Notes: generated from the letters alone by a model not told the origin. A stretch of 64,000 nucleotides of DNA from Paenibacillus sp. FSL K6-3182 (GCF_037976325.1 NZ_CP150265.1:6881001-6945000), one strand, 5' to 3'; shown: positions 1-9,358, counted from the stretch's first letter. Numbers and translations are program-made.

Positions 1-481
1 TCAGCACCGTAATTTCTCCGCCTACATTTATGGAAGAGCGTTCGAACAGCTTTTGAACACCTGGGTGCTCCAAATCATCTGTCTTGAACACATTCACTGC
101 TTCAACTTTATGGTCAACCGAATAAATGCTATCAATGCTGATAATGGCGTATGTTACGCCATCTTCACCGACTAACGCTGCGCGTTCCCCTGCGGACAAC
201 TCTGCTGCCTTCGCTTCTTCTACAGCAAGCGTAATAGGAATGCTCCATACCGTGCCATTTGCTAGACGCATGTCTTTCACAACGGACTGGTAATCAGCTT
301 CGTTCATAAAACCAATAAGTGGGGAAAATGCTCCAACTGCGATCAAATCAAGGTCAGATATAGCCCAAGTGTTGATCGTAATCGATTTAAGGGTAGCAGC
401 TTCAGCTAGTAATGCTTCACGTTGTTCGCCCGTAGCGACACGGTTAACGAGTACGCCGCCGTGCGGTAGAATTTGACTCAT
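1..481 (-). CDS. sat: Sulfate adenylyltransferase (ATP sulfurylase), N-terminal part, cut by window edge
   Basis: About 160 N-terminal codons are present; the C-terminal catalytic part lies beyond the left edge. The protein begins MSQILPHGGVLVNRV, matching the start of bacterial single-domain ATP sulfurylases, followed by the PUA-like N-terminal domain (LIGFMNEADY at about residues 48-57). The enzyme makes adenylylsulfate (APS) from ATP and sulfate in the cytoplasm. The ATG is preceded by a good GAGGAG site. It lies 25 bp after cysH, whose product uses APS, so the two form an assimilatory sulfate operon. Family assignment is firm; completeness cannot be judged. Confidence 0.93.
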   Translation of the reverse strand, partial: MSQILPHGGVLVNRVATGEQREALLAEAATLKSITINTWAISDLDLIAVGAFSPLIGFMNEADYQSVVKDMRLANGTVWSIPITLAVEEAKAAELSAGERAALVGEDGVTYAIISIDSIYSVDHKVEAVNVFKTDDLEHPGVQKLFERSSINVGGEITVL

Positions 482-506
482 TGATATTGCTCCTCCTCGA
501 GAGTGC

Positions 507-1202
507 TTATTTATGCAATCCGCATTCTGTTTTTTCTTGACCTGCCCAGCGTCCAGCGCGTGGATCTTCACCAGGCATTACTTTGCGCGTGCATTGCTCG
601 CAGCCGATGCTCGGGTAGTTTTGATCATGCAATGGGTTGTAAATAACATCATTCTCGCGAATATAGTTCCATACGTCCTCGGATGTCCAGTGAGCGATTG
701 GATTAAATTTAACGAGCCCGAATTTTGTGTCGTACTCAATTTTTTTGGAATTCGCACGAGTAGGTGCTTGATCGCGGCGAATACCTGTAATCCAAGCATC
801 ATATTTCGAAAGAATTTGGGTTAATGGTTTAACTTTACGAATGTTGCAGCATGCGTTCGCATCGGATTTCCAAAGCTCTTCACCAAACTGTGCAGCTTGC
901 TCCTCAGGTGTAATTTCAGGCTTAACTTCTACGAATGGAATGCCTGGGTAGCGCTTAGCCATCAAATCACGAGTTTCATACGTCTCTTTGAAATGGTAAT
1001 CCGTATCTAAATAGAAAATGTCCGTTTTTGGGCTAATTTTTTGCAGCATATCAACAAGCACAACATCTTCAGCACCAAAGCTGCATGCAAAAGTAATATT
1101 AGGGAAAGTTTCTACCGCAAACGCAATAATTTCTTCCGGTGTTGCGTTTTCCAGTTCTACTTCCTTTTGTTTGATAAGCGCTTCTTTTTCAAAAAGGTTC
1201 AT
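507..1202 (-). CDS. cysH: Adenylylsulfate (APS/PAPS) reductase CysH
   Basis: 231 residues. It reduces APS (or PAPS) to sulfite with thioredoxin in assimilatory sulfate reduction. The nucleotide-binding SFGAEDVV segment is at about 41-48. The paired cysteines C118-C119 and C201-x-x-C204 are the [4Fe-4S] ligands that mark APS-using reductases, and the C-terminal ECGLHK carries the catalytic Cys (about C227). The cluster cysteines make APS rather than PAPS the likely substrate, as in Bacillus subtilis CysH. It is the first gene of a cysH-sat operon with its own promoter; the leader is only about 40 nt, so no riboswitch or T-box fits there. Confidence 0.95.
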   Translation of the reverse strand: MNLFEKEALIKQKEVELENATPEEIIAFAVETFPNITFACSFGAEDVVLVDMLQKISPKTDIFYLDTDYHFKETYETRDLMAKRYPGIPFVEVKPEITPEEQAAQFGEELWKSDANACCNIRKVKPLTQILSKYDAWITGIRRDQAPTRANSKKIEYDTKFGLVKFNPIAHWTSEDVWNYIRENDVIYNPLHDQNYPSIGCEQCTRKVMPGEDPRAGRWAGQEKTECGLHK

Positions 1203-1250
1203 TTTTTTTGCCCTCCGTTTTTAATTCCTAGTAAATTGCTCTGTATAAAA

Positions 1251-1279
1251 ATTATACGTCCAAAAAGTGAAATGTTCAA
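1251..1279 (-). promoter_or_regulatory. SigA-type promoter of cysH-sat
   Basis: On the minus strand TTGAAC (1279-1274) and TATAAT (1256-1251) are separated by 17 bp. Transcription would start near 1244, leaving a short leader before the cysH ATG at 1202. AT-rich sequence upstream could hold a repressor site, but I cannot name one. Confidence 0.75.
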
Positions 1280-1330
1280 TATAAGTTTTAACCAAAATGA
1301 AATAAAGTTTGAAATTTTATTGGACACACC

Positions 1331-1372
1331 AAAAAACACCTTATGCGTCTTCCGATCAGCAAAGGTGTTTTT
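1331..1372 (-). terminator. Second, tandem terminator after rpsI (possibly bidirectional)
   Basis: A perfect 11-bp inverted repeat (AAAAACACCTT / AAGGTGTTTTT, arms 1332-1342 and 1362-1372) with a 19-nt loop; on the minus strand it ends in a T run. It lies after the stronger rpsI terminator and before the cysH promoter. The long loop makes it weaker than a typical terminator. Confidence 0.5.
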
Positions 1373-1423
1373 AAGGGAATAGCAGTAAAAAAGTCTACAT
1401 TGGTTGTAGCTTTTCTTCTTTAA

Positions 1424-1461
1424 ACAAAAAAATGCCCTCTCTGGCAAGCAGAGAAGACATT
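1424..1461 (-). terminator. Rho-independent terminator of rplM-rpsI
   Basis: On the minus strand a 13-pair stem (two G-U pairs), arms 1461-1449 and 1443-1431, with a 5-nt loop is followed by a run of T. It starts just after the rpsI stop codon. Confidence 0.85.
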
Positions 1462-1469
1462 TTGAAGTA

Positions 1470-1862
1470 TTAACGTTTCGAGAATTGTGGAGCGCGACGA
1501 GCCGCTTTAAGACCGTATTTTTTACGCTCTTTCATACGCGGATCACGAGTTAGGAAGCCAGCACGTTTTAGAGCCGGACGGAATTCAGGGTCTGCTTTAA
1601 GCAAAGCACGTGAAATACCGTGACGGATAGCGCCTGCTTGACCGGACATACCGCCGCCGTTAGCAATTACTAGTACATCGTAGTTAGACAATGTGTCAGT
1701 AAGGTTAAGCGGTTGTTTTACGATCAGCTTCAATGTTTCTAGACCAAAATATTCATTAAGGTCGCGTTTGTTAATAATGATTCGTCCTTCACCCGGCACA
1801 AGACGTACACGTGCAACAGAGTGTTTACGACGACCGGTTCCATAGTATTGCACTTGAGCCAT
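1470..1862 (-). CDS. rpsI: 30S ribosomal protein S9
   Basis: 130 residues, the usual bacterial length. S9 sits in the head of the small subunit; its C-terminal tail, ending here in QFSKR, reaches the P-site tRNA. The N-terminal [16 protein letters not shown] and the [10 protein letters not shown] segment are family hallmarks. The ATG has an AGGAGG site and the gene follows rplM after about 20 bp; they form a two-gene operon with one terminator. Confidence 0.98.
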   Translation of the reverse strand: MAQVQYYGTGRRKHSVARVRLVPGEGRIIINKRDLNEYFGLETLKLIVKQPLNLTDTLSNYDVLVIANGGGMSGQAGAIRHGISRALLKADPEFRPALKRAGFLTRDPRMKERKKYGLKAARRAPQFSKR

Positions 1863-1882
1863 GAAACTTGTCCTCCTCTTTA

Positions 1883-2320
1883 TTACCCGCGAAGTTCGTA
1901 AACTTCAGGGTTTTGTGCTTGATGCGGATGTTCAGCACCTGCGTATACTTTAAGTTTAAGCTTCATTTTGTTACCAAGACGGTTCTTAGGCAACATGCCG
2001 TGTACAGCCAGTTCGATTACGCGTTCTGGCTTGTTTTTAATCATCTCTTGAGCCGGAGTGGATTTCAATCCGCCGGAGTACATGGAGTGACTGTAGTAAA
2101 TTTTATCTGACATTTTCTTACCTGTCAGATGGATTTTTTCAGCGTTGATAACAACAACGAAATCGCCTGTATCAACATGTGGCGTAAATGTCGGTTTGTG
2201 TTTGCCGCGGATCAGGGCAGCAACTTCACTCGCCAAGCGGCCTAGCGTTTTGCCTTCCGCATCGACGACGAACCATTTACGATCAACTTCAGTTGATTTA
2301 GCCATATAAGTGGTACGCAT
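1883..2320 (-). CDS. rplM: 50S ribosomal protein L13
   Basis: 145 residues, typical length. L13 is an early-assembling large-subunit protein. Family features seen are [17 protein letters not shown] near residues 15-31 and the central [16 protein letters not shown]. The chosen ATG at 2320 has AAGGAGGAT eight bases upstream. First gene of rplM-rpsI, preceded by a promoter at 2459-2487 and a structured leader, probably used for autoregulation. Confidence 0.98.
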   Translation of the reverse strand: MRTTYMAKSTEVDRKWFVVDAEGKTLGRLASEVAALIRGKHKPTFTPHVDTGDFVVVINAEKIHLTGKKMSDKIYYSHSMYSGGLKSTPAQEMIKNKPERVIELAVHGMLPKNRLGNKMKLKLKVYAGAEHPHQAQNPEVYELRG

Positions 2321-2329
2321 GGATGATCC

Positions 2330-2452
2330 TCCTTAATTTCATACATTAATCGTTTTTATAACAACGTAAACGTTGATTTGTTTGTTCATTGTTGATAGCC
2401 AAGTTTGTGACAATCTCAGTCGGGGCTGTGGGTTAGCCACTTCGAAAGCACA
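2330..2452 (-). promoter_or_regulatory. Probable L13-type ribosomal protein leader
   Basis: About 120 nt of untranslated leader before rplM contains several short helices (for example CAACGTTTACGTTG) and a segment AACCCACAGCCCCGACTGAG that resembles, from memory, the Firmicute L13 leader that lets L13 repress its own operon. The position is right; the match is recalled, not computed. Confidence 0.6.
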
Positions 2453-2458
2453 AGTTAT

Positions 2459-2487
2459 ATTCTACTATAAAGAATAAGTAAGTGCAA
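2459..2487 (-). promoter_or_regulatory. SigA-type promoter of rplM-rpsI
   Basis: Minus-strand TTGCAC (2487-2482), a 17-bp spacer and TAGAAT (2464-2459). It lies just past the truA stop, so rplM-rpsI can be transcribed independently of truA. Confidence 0.75.
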
Positions 2488-2502
2488 GTAATTTATAGTG
2501 AT

Positions 2503-3255
2503 TTATCCCTGTATTTCGCTGGAATATTCAACATCCATCAACATCAATCCATGCGGCATTGCCGTAGGACCAGCAAGCGAACGATTTCGCCCCTCAAGGA
2601 TGTTTTTGATCTCCGATGAAGCCATCTTCCCTTCGCCAACCCATAATAAAGTTCCCATAATGACTCGAACCATATTGTACAGAAAACCATTGCCTGTCAC
2701 GTACATATGCACGATTGGGCCTTCCTGAACAAAATCTGCTTCATAGATCGTACGAATATGATGAGGCTTGGTTGAATGTATCGATGTGAAGGAAGTAAAG
2801 TCATGTTTACCTACTAGGTAGCTGAGACCCTCCCGCATCGCATCCACATCAAGCGGCGTCGGATGATGAAAGCGATATTGTCGGCCAAATACATCAGGAA
2901 ACTTACCAGTATCAATCGTATAGCGATACGTTTTGCGCTTAGCGGATCTTCTTGCATGAAAATGTTCTGGCACATCGAATGCTTCAATAATGACGATATC
3001 CTTCGGCAACCGCGTATTAAGCGCAATCGCCCATCTCTCTGTCGGAATCGTAGATTCCGTATAGAAATTGAATATTTGTCCCCGCGCATGCACTCCCGCA
3101 TCTGTGCGACCCGAGCCAATAATAATGGTCGTCTCGCCCGTCAGCTTCTTTATAGCCTTCTCTATTTCACCCTGAACCGTTCTGCCGTAAGGCTGCGTCT
3201 GAAAACCGTTAAAGCCTGCCCCGTCATAACTGACCTTTACGCATATATTCCTCAA
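2503..3255 (-). CDS. truA: tRNA pseudouridine(38-40) synthase TruA
   Basis: 250 residues, usual length. TruA isomerises U38-U40 in the anticodon arm of many tRNAs. The catalytic Asp lies in SGRTDAGVHA (D52). The reading frame begins with TTG at 3255 (giving MRNICVKVSYDG), preceded by a G-rich site AAAGGGGGGG; no in-frame ATG is placed as well, so a TTG start is chosen. In most Bacillales this gene follows ecfA1-ecfA2-ecfT after rplQ; here those genes are missing and a 350-bp spacer precedes truA. Confidence 0.95.
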   Translation of the reverse strand: MRNICVKVSYDGAGFNGFQTQPYGRTVQGEIEKAIKKLTGETTIIIGSGRTDAGVHARGQIFNFYTESTIPTERWAIALNTRLPKDIVIIEAFDVPEHFHARRSAKRKTYRYTIDTGKFPDVFGRQYRFHHPTPLDVDAMREGLSYLVGKHDFTSFTSIHSTKPHHIRTIYEADFVQEGPIVHMYVTGNGFLYNMVRVIMGTLLWVGEGKMASSEIKNILEGRNRSLAGPTAMPHGLMLMDVEYSSEIQG

Positions 3256-3325
3256 CCTATCCCCCCCTTTAACTATAGGGATACCTAAACGTCCAAAATT
3301 CCCTCTTGCTAAGAGAACCTAAGAT

Positions 3326-3355
3326 GCTAAGCCTTATGGACACCTGTAGGTATCA
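3326..3355 (-). other. L10-leader-like sequence upstream of truA
   Basis: The minus strand reads ACCTACAGGTGTCCATAAGG followed by CTTA here. It shares CCATAAGGCTTA exactly, and AGGTG before it, with the rplJ leader at 37139-37150. A short outer helix ACCTA/TAGGT encloses it, as GTAGG/CCTAC does in the rplJ leader. Function here is unknown. Confidence 0.4.
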
Positions 3356-3411
3356 CACAAGCTCATCTATTGCCCCTGGCATGAATAACAAATCATTCTT
3401 TTCAAACAAAA

Positions 3412-3440
3412 AAAGGTGGCCGCAAGGGTCCACCCTTTTC
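3412..3440 (-). terminator. Rho-independent terminator after rplQ (end of alpha operon)
   Basis: Minus-strand stem GGGTGG/CCACC with one bulge, then seven T. It separates the ribosomal block from truA. Confidence 0.65.
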
Positions 3441-3442
3441 AT

Positions 3443-3489
3443 TAAAATATAAGAAGTATAGGGAGACCCTAATACTTACTTATATTTTA
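3443..3489. repeat. Long near-perfect palindrome between rplQ and truA
   Basis: Arms 3443-3463 and 3467-3489 pair over 21 bp with two single-base bulges and a 3-nt loop. AT-rich, no T run of its own. A further 11-bp hairpin (3544-3555 / 3577-3587) and a 9-bp direct repeat CGTTGGCAG (3493, 3513) lie beside it in the same 350-bp gene-free stretch (3256-3606), which otherwise shows no reading frame. Confidence 0.8.
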
Positions 3490-3606
3490 TTGCGTTGGCA
3501 GCTCATCCCCCACGTTGGCAGGCACAAGCCGTTTACCGCTCGCGTATAAAGCTTGGACAAGGTTTAACGCTGTGGACAAGCTTATACATTTCATTTATTA
3601 GGTAAC

Positions 3607-3972
3607 CTACGCGCGGTCAACCAATTCTAGGTAAACCATAGGCGCAGCATCGCCGCGACGGGGTCCTAGTTTTAGAATACGCGTGTAGCCGCCTGCACGC
3701 TCCGCATAGCGAGGTGCTAGATCGGAGAATAGCTTTTGAATAGCGTCTTGTGTACCATCGACAGTTTCGCGACGAACATAAGCAGCTACTTGACGACGAG
3801 CATGAAGATCACCTTGCTTAGCTTTAGTGATCAGCTTCTCAGCGATTGAACGAACTTCTTTCGCTTTAGCTTCAGTCGTTTGAATACGCTCATAAAGGAA
3901 CAAGTCAGTAACGAGGTCACGGAACAAAGCTTTCCGTGCACTAGCGTCACGTCCTAATTTTTGATATGCCAT
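3607..3972 (-). CDS. rplQ: 50S ribosomal protein L17
   Basis: 121 residues, the short Gram-positive form. L17 lies near the exit of the peptide tunnel. [20 protein letters not shown] at the start and the [18 protein letters not shown] segment near the end are typical. It is the last gene of the alpha operon, 44 bp after rpoA, and is followed by hairpins and a terminator. Confidence 0.98.
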   Translation of the reverse strand: MAYQKLGRDASARKALFRDLVTDLFLYERIQTTEAKAKEVRSIAEKLITKAKQGDLHARRQVAAYVRRETVDGTQDAIQKLFSDLAPRYAERAGGYTRILKLGPRRGDAAPMVYLELVDRA

Positions 3973-4016
3973 CTTGTTTTCCCCTCCCTTGCTCTTAAGT
4001 CTTCACTAGTTGGTTA

Positions 4017-4961
4017 CTACTCTTCCATGCGAAGGCCCAAACCAAGCTCTTCAAGCTTCTCTTGAACTTCCTCGAGGGATTTTCGGCCTAGGTTACGGAC
4101 CTTCATCATATCCTCTTCGGATTTCGTAATTAGCTCTTGAACCGTGTTGATTCCAGCGCGTTTCAAGCAGTTGTAAGAACGGACGGAAAGATCAAGTTCC
4201 TCGATCGTCATCTCTAGAACTTTCTCTTTCTTATCTTCTTCCTTCTCAACCATTATTTCAGCGTCTTTGGCTTCATCGGTCAATCCAACGAACAAGTCCA
4301 AATGCTCGGTCAAAATTTTAGCGCCGAGGCTCACAGCCTCTTCCGGTCTAATACTACCGTCAGTCCATACTTCAAGCGTTAGCTTGTCGTAGTTAGTTAC
4401 TTGACCAACACGCGTATTTTCAACGCTATAATTTACACGAGTAATTGGCGTGTAAATCGAATCTACAGGAATTACACCAATCGGTTGTTCGTCTTTCTTG
4501 TTGCGATCCGCTTGCACGTAACCGCGTCCCCGATTAGCAAATACCCGCATATGGAGCCGCGCGCCGGAGGCCAAGGTTGCGATGTGAAGATCAGGGCTTA
4601 AAATCTCGACATCGCTGTCTGCTCGAATGTCGCCCGCTGTAATATTCCCTTCGCCATCCGCGTCGATTTCCAACACCTTTTCTTCATCGGAGTGGATTTT
4701 CAACGAGAGGCCCTTCAGGTTCAGAATGATTTCGGTAACATCCTCAATCACTCCGGGAACCGTAGAGAACTCGTGAAGCACTCCATCGATTTGAACCGAA
4801 GTTACTGCTGCACCCGGCAACGACGACAACAAAATTCGGCGAAGCGAATTCCCAAGCGTCGTGCCATATCCGCGTTCAAGCGGCTCGACGACGAAACGTC
4901 CGTAAGTTCCCTCATCATTCAGTTCTACGGTTTCGATTTTCGGCTTTTCGATCTCAATCAC
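4017..4961 (-). CDS. rpoA: RNA polymerase alpha subunit
   Basis: 314 residues, the same as in Bacillus subtilis. The N-terminal domain (about 1-230; [20 protein letters not shown] near 30-49) dimerises and binds beta and beta-prime. A short acidic linker (KEEDKKEK, near 235-245) leads to the C-terminal domain with the helix-hairpin-helix region ([13 protein letters not shown]) that binds UP-element DNA and activators. It sits between rpsK and rplQ as usual. Confidence 0.98.
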   Translation of the reverse strand: MIEIEKPKIETVELNDEGTYGRFVVEPLERGYGTTLGNSLRRILLSSLPGAAVTSVQIDGVLHEFSTVPGVIEDVTEIILNLKGLSLKIHSDEEKVLEIDADGEGNITAGDIRADSDVEILSPDLHIATLASGARLHMRVFANRGRGYVQADRNKKDEQPIGVIPVDSIYTPITRVNYSVENTRVGQVTNYDKLTLEVWTDGSIRPEEAVSLGAKILTEHLDLFVGLTDEAKDAEIMVEKEEDKKEKVLEMTIEELDLSVRSYNCLKRAGINTVQELITKSEEDMMKVRNLGRKSLEEVQEKLEELGLGLRMEE

Positions 4962-5087
4962 TAATAGTACCCTCCTTCAAACGTCGCTCCGTTAGCTTAC
5001 GTTATTTTAAGTCAAACCTTGTAGTATGCCAAACCTTCACAACCATTATTCACAAGTTGTTGATATTTGATACCACATCAGATCCAA

Positions 5088-5483
5088 CTATACGCGACGA
5101 CGTTTCGGAGGACGGCATCCGTTATGAGGAACTGGTGTTACGTCTTTAATGAGGTTAACTTCCAATCCAGCAGCTTGAAGCGAACGAATCGCAGCTTCGC
5201 GGCCAGCGCCTGGTCCTTTTACCATCACTTCGACAGTTCTCATGCCATGCTCCATCGCAGCTTTAGCAGCTGTTTCAGCAGCCATTTGCGCTGCGAAAGG
5301 CGTGCTCTTACGTGAGCCTCTGAAGCCCATGTTGCCAGAGCTTGCCCATGAAATTGCATTGCCGTGAGGATCCGTGATCGTAACGATCGTATTGTTGAAT
5401 GTCGAGCGAATGTGCGCAACGCCAGTCTCAATATTCTTCCGGTCGCGGCGTTTTGTACGAACGACTTTTTTTGGTTTAGCCAT
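5088..5483 (-). CDS. rpsK: 30S ribosomal protein S11
   Basis: 131 residues, usual length. S11 is on the platform of the small subunit near the mRNA exit. [18 protein letters not shown] and the C-terminal [12 protein letters not shown] are family signatures. It follows rpsM after about 20 bp; a 126-bp space separates it from rpoA. Confidence 0.98.
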   Translation of the reverse strand: MAKPKKVVRTKRRDRKNIETGVAHIRSTFNNTIVTITDPHGNAISWASSGNMGFRGSRKSTPFAAQMAAETAAKAAMEHGMRTVEVMVKGPGAGREAAIRSLQAAGLEVNLIKDVTPVPHNGCRPPKRRRV

Positions 5484-5502
5484 TGTCCATTATCCTCCCT
5501 TC

Positions 5503-5871
5503 TTATTTCTTCTTGTTAGCTACAGTCCGACGAGGACCTTTACGCGTACGTGCATTTGTCTTAGTACGTTGACCGCGAACAGGCAAGCCGCGACGGTGAC
5601 GAAGTCCACGGTAGCATCCGATTTCAGTCAGACGTTTAATGTTAAGTGAAATTTCACGACGCAAGTCGCCTTCTACTTTAACAGATTTATCAATTGCTTC
5701 GCGAAGGCGAGCAAGTTCGTCTTCTGTCAAGTCACGAACACGAGTGTCGTAGCTAACTTCAGCTGTATTCAAAAGTTTTTGCGACGTTGTTTTGCCGATA
5801 CCGAAAATGTATGTCAGGGCGATTTCGACGCGTTTGTCACGCGGCAAGTCTACACCAGCTATACGTGCCAT
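5503..5871 (-). CDS. rpsM: 30S ribosomal protein S13
   Basis: 122 residues. S13 in the head forms intersubunit bridges with 23S rRNA and L5, and its basic tail contacts the P-site tRNA. Seen: [20 protein letters not shown], the helical ESF-like [14 protein letters not shown], and [20 protein letters not shown] near the end. Confidence 0.98.
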   Translation of the reverse strand: MARIAGVDLPRDKRVEIALTYIFGIGKTTSQKLLNTAEVSYDTRVRDLTEDELARLREAIDKSVKVEGDLRREISLNIKRLTEIGCYRGLRHRRGLPVRGQRTKTNARTRKGPRRTVANKKK

Positions 5872-5890
5872 AGGCTATATTCCCCTCCTT

Positions 5891-6264
<374 letters not shown>

Positions 6265-6267
6265 CCG

Positions 6268-6555
6268 TCATTCTCCTTTCGCATTTAAATACTTCTGAAT
6301 TGCATAACGTAACTTTGCGTTGGTCACCCTGCCGGTCTCTTGCATACTGCTTGAAACCTCAGAACTAATTGCAGGCTGTAACTCGAGATGCAGAACGTTC
6401 TTTTTCTTCGGTCCATCGAATCGGCGCTTATGGCCATCGGCAATCATGACGAATCGCTCATCAACAATTGCGAGGATAACAGCATAGCTTTCCTCATCTT
6501 TACCGCGAAGTACTTTGACGAACTGACCAATCTGGGGACGAGCTTCCATCGTCAT
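6268..6555 (-). CDS. KOW-domain RNA-binding protein (L14e-like)
   Basis: 95 residues. The first half (QIGQFVKVLRGKDEESYAVI) is a KOW motif as in ribosomal L14e/NusG-type proteins; the rest is basic with a C-terminal helical segment RYAIQKYLNAKGE. A protein like this sits between map and infA in many Bacillales, and its exact job is not established to my knowledge. ATG at 6555 or 6549 could be the start; the ribosome binding site is weak and coupling to map is likely. Confidence 0.85.
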   Translation of the reverse strand: MTMEARPQIGQFVKVLRGKDEESYAVILAIVDERFVMIADGHKRRFDGPKKKNVLHLELQPAISSEVSSSMQETGRVTNAKLRYAIQKYLNAKGE

Positions 6556-6556
6556 A

Positions 6557-7315
6557 CTATGGTTGCTGCGGCAAAATGGTCAATATTTCAAAGCCGTCCT
6601 CTGTAACAGCTACTGTATGCTCGAAATGAGCACACCATGAGCCGTCTTCCGTTACAACCGTCCAATTGTCTTCGAGCGTCCGGACATATCGTTCACCGAT
6701 ATTAACCATTGGTTCGATTGCAAGCACCATTCCGGTCTTCAGACGAGGTCCGCGATCTGGTATGCCGTAGTTCGGTATTTGTGGTTCCTCATGGAGGTCC
6801 GCGCCGATTCCGTGCCCTACGTATTCCCGTACTACGGAGAATCCTGCATCTTCAATTACCTTTTGAATAGCATGCGAAATTGTATATAGCCTAATATCCG
6901 GTTTGACGAGCGCAAGCCCCGCATAAAGCGATGCTTCCGTCACATCGAGCAACTTCTGAACTTCAGGGGTTACAGCTCCTACCGCATAGGTCCAAGCTGA
7001 ATCACCGTGATAGCCTTCAAATTGCGCACCGATATCGATACTAATTATATCGCCTTCGTTCAACTTGCGTGACCCAGGGAAGCCGTGCACCAGCTCATCA
7101 TTCACAGAAGCACAAATGCTGGAAGGGAAACCATTGTAACCTTTGAAGGAAGGAATCGCATTTTGACTCTTAATGTACGTTTCAGCGATTTGGTCAAGCT
7201 CACGAGTAGTGATGCCTGGTTTCACAGCCTGCGCCATCAATCGATGCGTTTCCGCAACAATGCGTCCTGCTTCCCTCATATAACGCAGCTCCGATTCGGA
7301 TTTGCATATAATCAT
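6557..7315 (-). CDS. map: Methionine aminopeptidase, type I
   Basis: 252 residues. It removes the initiator Met from nascent proteins. The dinuclear metal ligands can be followed: D94 and D105 ([16 protein letters not shown]), then [18 protein letters not shown] with the active-site His, and two Glu in the C-terminal half (AIEPM and [11 protein letters not shown]); H77 in LVHGFP is the substrate-side His. The ATG overlaps the adk stop codon by one base, so the pair is probably coupled. Confidence 0.97.
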   Translation of the reverse strand: MIICKSESELRYMREAGRIVAETHRLMAQAVKPGITTRELDQIAETYIKSQNAIPSFKGYNGFPSSICASVNDELVHGFPGSRKLNEGDIISIDIGAQFEGYHGDSAWTYAVGAVTPEVQKLLDVTEASLYAGLALVKPDIRLYTISHAIQKVIEDAGFSVVREYVGHGIGADLHEEPQIPNYGIPDRGPRLKTGMVLAIEPMVNIGERYVRTLEDNWTVVTEDGSWCAHFEHTVAVTEDGFEILTILPQQP

Positions 7316-7965
7316 TACAATGAACCTCGCAAGCAGGAAACGATGTCTGATGTTACAACATCAATGTCCTTCTCGCCGTCGACTTCGCGAAGGAGACCTT
7401 TAGCACTGTAGTAATCGAGTAGAGGTGCGGTTTTGGATGTATACTCATCCAAACGAGTTCCGACCTTTTCCTCTGTATCATCAGAACGCTGATACAATTC
7501 TCCGCCGTCTTTGTCGCAGATACCTTCGACCTTAGGTGGATTAAAGATTACATGATAAGTCGTACCAGTCGTTTTCGATATGCGTCTGCCCGTCAAACGA
7601 GCAAGCAGCAAGCTGCGATCAACTTTTAAATTTACAACATGGTCAATACTGCGTCCGAGCTCCGCAAGCATAACATCAAGTGCTTCTGCTTGCTGCAGTG
7701 TGCGAGGAAACCCGTCGAGCAAGAATCCATTTTTGCAATCGGCTTGTTCAAGTCTTTCCTTTACAATGCCGTTCGTGATCTCATCGGGAACGAGCAAGCC
7801 TTGATCGACATACTCTTTCGCTTTGATTCCAAGTGCGGTTCCTTGTTTCATAGCGAGGCGGAATGCATCACCAGTGGAAATGTGGGGAATACCGAACTCT
7901 TCTACGATCCGTTCAGCTTGTGTACCTTTACCGGCACCCGGAGGGCCCATGAATAAAATGTTCAT
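7315..7965 (-). CDS. adk: Adenylate kinase with incomplete zinc site
   Basis: 216 residues from ATG 7965, chosen because it has GAGGAAC seven bases upstream and matches the family N-terminus ([16 protein letters not shown]); a GTG start at 7989 is possible but has no good site. The P-loop is GPPGAGKGT. The LID domain is the long form, but the Cys-x-x-Cys pair of Gram-positive enzymes is replaced by S130 and T133 ([12 protein letters not shown]), whereas C150 and D153 remain (GICDKDGG). The zinc site is therefore probably lost or altered. The enzyme equilibrates ATP, ADP and AMP. Confidence 0.97.
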   Translation of the reverse strand: MNILFMGPPGAGKGTQAERIVEEFGIPHISTGDAFRLAMKQGTALGIKAKEYVDQGLLVPDEITNGIVKERLEQADCKNGFLLDGFPRTLQQAEALDVMLAELGRSIDHVVNLKVDRSLLLARLTGRRISKTTGTTYHVIFNPPKVEGICDKDGGELYQRSDDTEEKVGTRLDEYTSKTAPLLDYYSAKGLLREVDGEKDIDVVTSDIVSCLRGSL

Positions 7966-8056
7966 TGCTGAGTTCCTCGCTTTAAGCACAATAGGCTCGG
8001 GCGGGCTGCCGCAGAGCGCCTGTTGACGAACGCGGAAGCCCGGTCAGAACCTATTG

Positions 8057-9358
8057 TTATTTATTGATAAACCCTTTGTAATGGCGTTTGATCAACTGGC
8101 TCTCGATTTGCTTCATCGTATCAAGTGCAACACCGATAACGATTAGTAATGAAGTACCACCTAGCTGCACTGACTTAGGTAATCCAGCAAGTGTCCCGAA
8201 GAATACCGGAATGATTGAGATAACGGCCAAGAAAATTGCACCTGTCAACGTAATACGCGACATAACGCGTGTTAGGTAAGACGAAGTTGGCTTTCCTGGA
8301 CGAATACCTGGAATATATCCGCCATTTTTCTTCATTTGATCGGCCATTTGAACCGGATTAATCTGAACGAAAGTGTAGAAGAAGGTAAACCCGATGATTA
8401 ACAATACGTACAATACCATACCAAGCGGCTGGTCATAGCTCATATTCTTAATAATCCAGTCTGCCCAACCCTGAGTGGACCAAAACTGAGCAATCGTAAC
8501 CGGGAACATGATGAGTGAAACCGCGAAAATGACCGGAATAACGCCTGCGCCGTTCACTTTCATCGGAATGTGCGTCGATTGTCCGCCGTACATTTTCCGT
8601 CCAACAACACGTTTTGCGTATTGAACAGGAATTTTACGAATACCTTGCTGTACGAATATAACACCGACGATGATTGCGATAATCGCAATCAGAATCAGTA
8701 CCATTTTGATAATGTTCAGGAACAGTTGGTCTTGAGCACCTACGAACTGATCTTCGACGATCGTACGAATGTGTCCAGGAATACCAGCTGCAATTGCTGC
8801 AAAGATAAGAATGGAAATACCATTTCCGATTCCTTTTTCCGTAATTTGCTCACCCAGCCACATCAAGAAAGCAGTACCTGCTGTCAAGATAATAGCGATA
8901 AGCAAGTAATCAACGAATGTTGCACCAACGATCATTTCATAACCGTATTGACGGTTAAAGCCGATCGCTGTTGCGAAACCTTGGATCATACCAAGAACAA
9001 TCGTACCATAACGAGTGATTTGTGCGAGCTTACGTTTACCGTTCTCGCCTTCCTTTGCCCACTCAGCAAATTTCGGGATAACATCCATAGACAACAACTG
9101 TACGATAATCGACGCTGTAATATATGGGGTAATTCCGATTGCAAAGATAGAGAATTGGAACAAAGCACCGCCGGAAAACGTGTTAAGCAAGCCGAACAGT
9201 TCCGAACCGGCTGTATTAACTTGCTTAAACACATCTTTGTTTACATCAGGTACCGGAATAAAAGCACCGATGCGGTATATTAATAGGATGAAAAGGGTGA
9301 AGAGGATCCTTGTACGAAGATCCGCCACTTTCCAAATATTGGACACGGTCTTGAACAA
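8057..9358 (-). CDS. secY: Preprotein translocase subunit SecY
   Basis: 433 residues with ten predicted membrane segments. It forms the channel of the Sec translocon with SecE (encoded at 39096) and SecG. RIGAFIPVPDVN near the first segment and the plug-region SGGALFQFSIFAIGITPYI are typical. The frame begins with TTG at 9358, directly after the rplO stop, with GAGGTGAT upstream inside rplO. The product matches the family N-terminus MFKT, so the TTG start is well supported. Confidence 0.97.
   Translation of the reverse strand: MFKTVSNIWKVADLRTRILFTLFILLIYRIGAFIPVPDVNKDVFKQVNTAGSELFGLLNTFSGGALFQFSIFAIGITPYITASIIVQLLSMDVIPKFAEWAKEGENGKRKLAQITRYGTIVLGMIQGFATAIGFNRQYGYEMIVGATFVDYLLIAIILTAGTAFLMWLGEQITEKGIGNGISILIFAAIAAGIPGHIRTIVEDQFVGAQDQLFLNIIKMVLILIAIIAIIVGVIFVQQGIRKIPVQYAKRVVGRKMYGGQSTHIPMKVNGAGVIPVIFAVSLIMFPVTIAQFWSTQGWADWIIKNMSYDQPLGMVLYVLLIIGFTFFYTFVQINPVQMADQMKKNGGYIPGIRPGKPTSSYLTRVMSRITLTGAIFLAVISIIPVFFGTLAGLPKSVQLGGTSLLIVIGVALDTMKQIESQLIKRHYKGFINK

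Noticed and set aside
1203..1260. S-box or T-box riboswitch in front of cysH
   Set aside because: The promoter lies only about 40 nt from the ribosome binding site, leaving no room.
8570..9283. 237-codon open frame opposite secY
   Set aside because: It is an exact antisense shadow of secY, has no ribosome binding site and an improbable Asn/Cys-rich composition.
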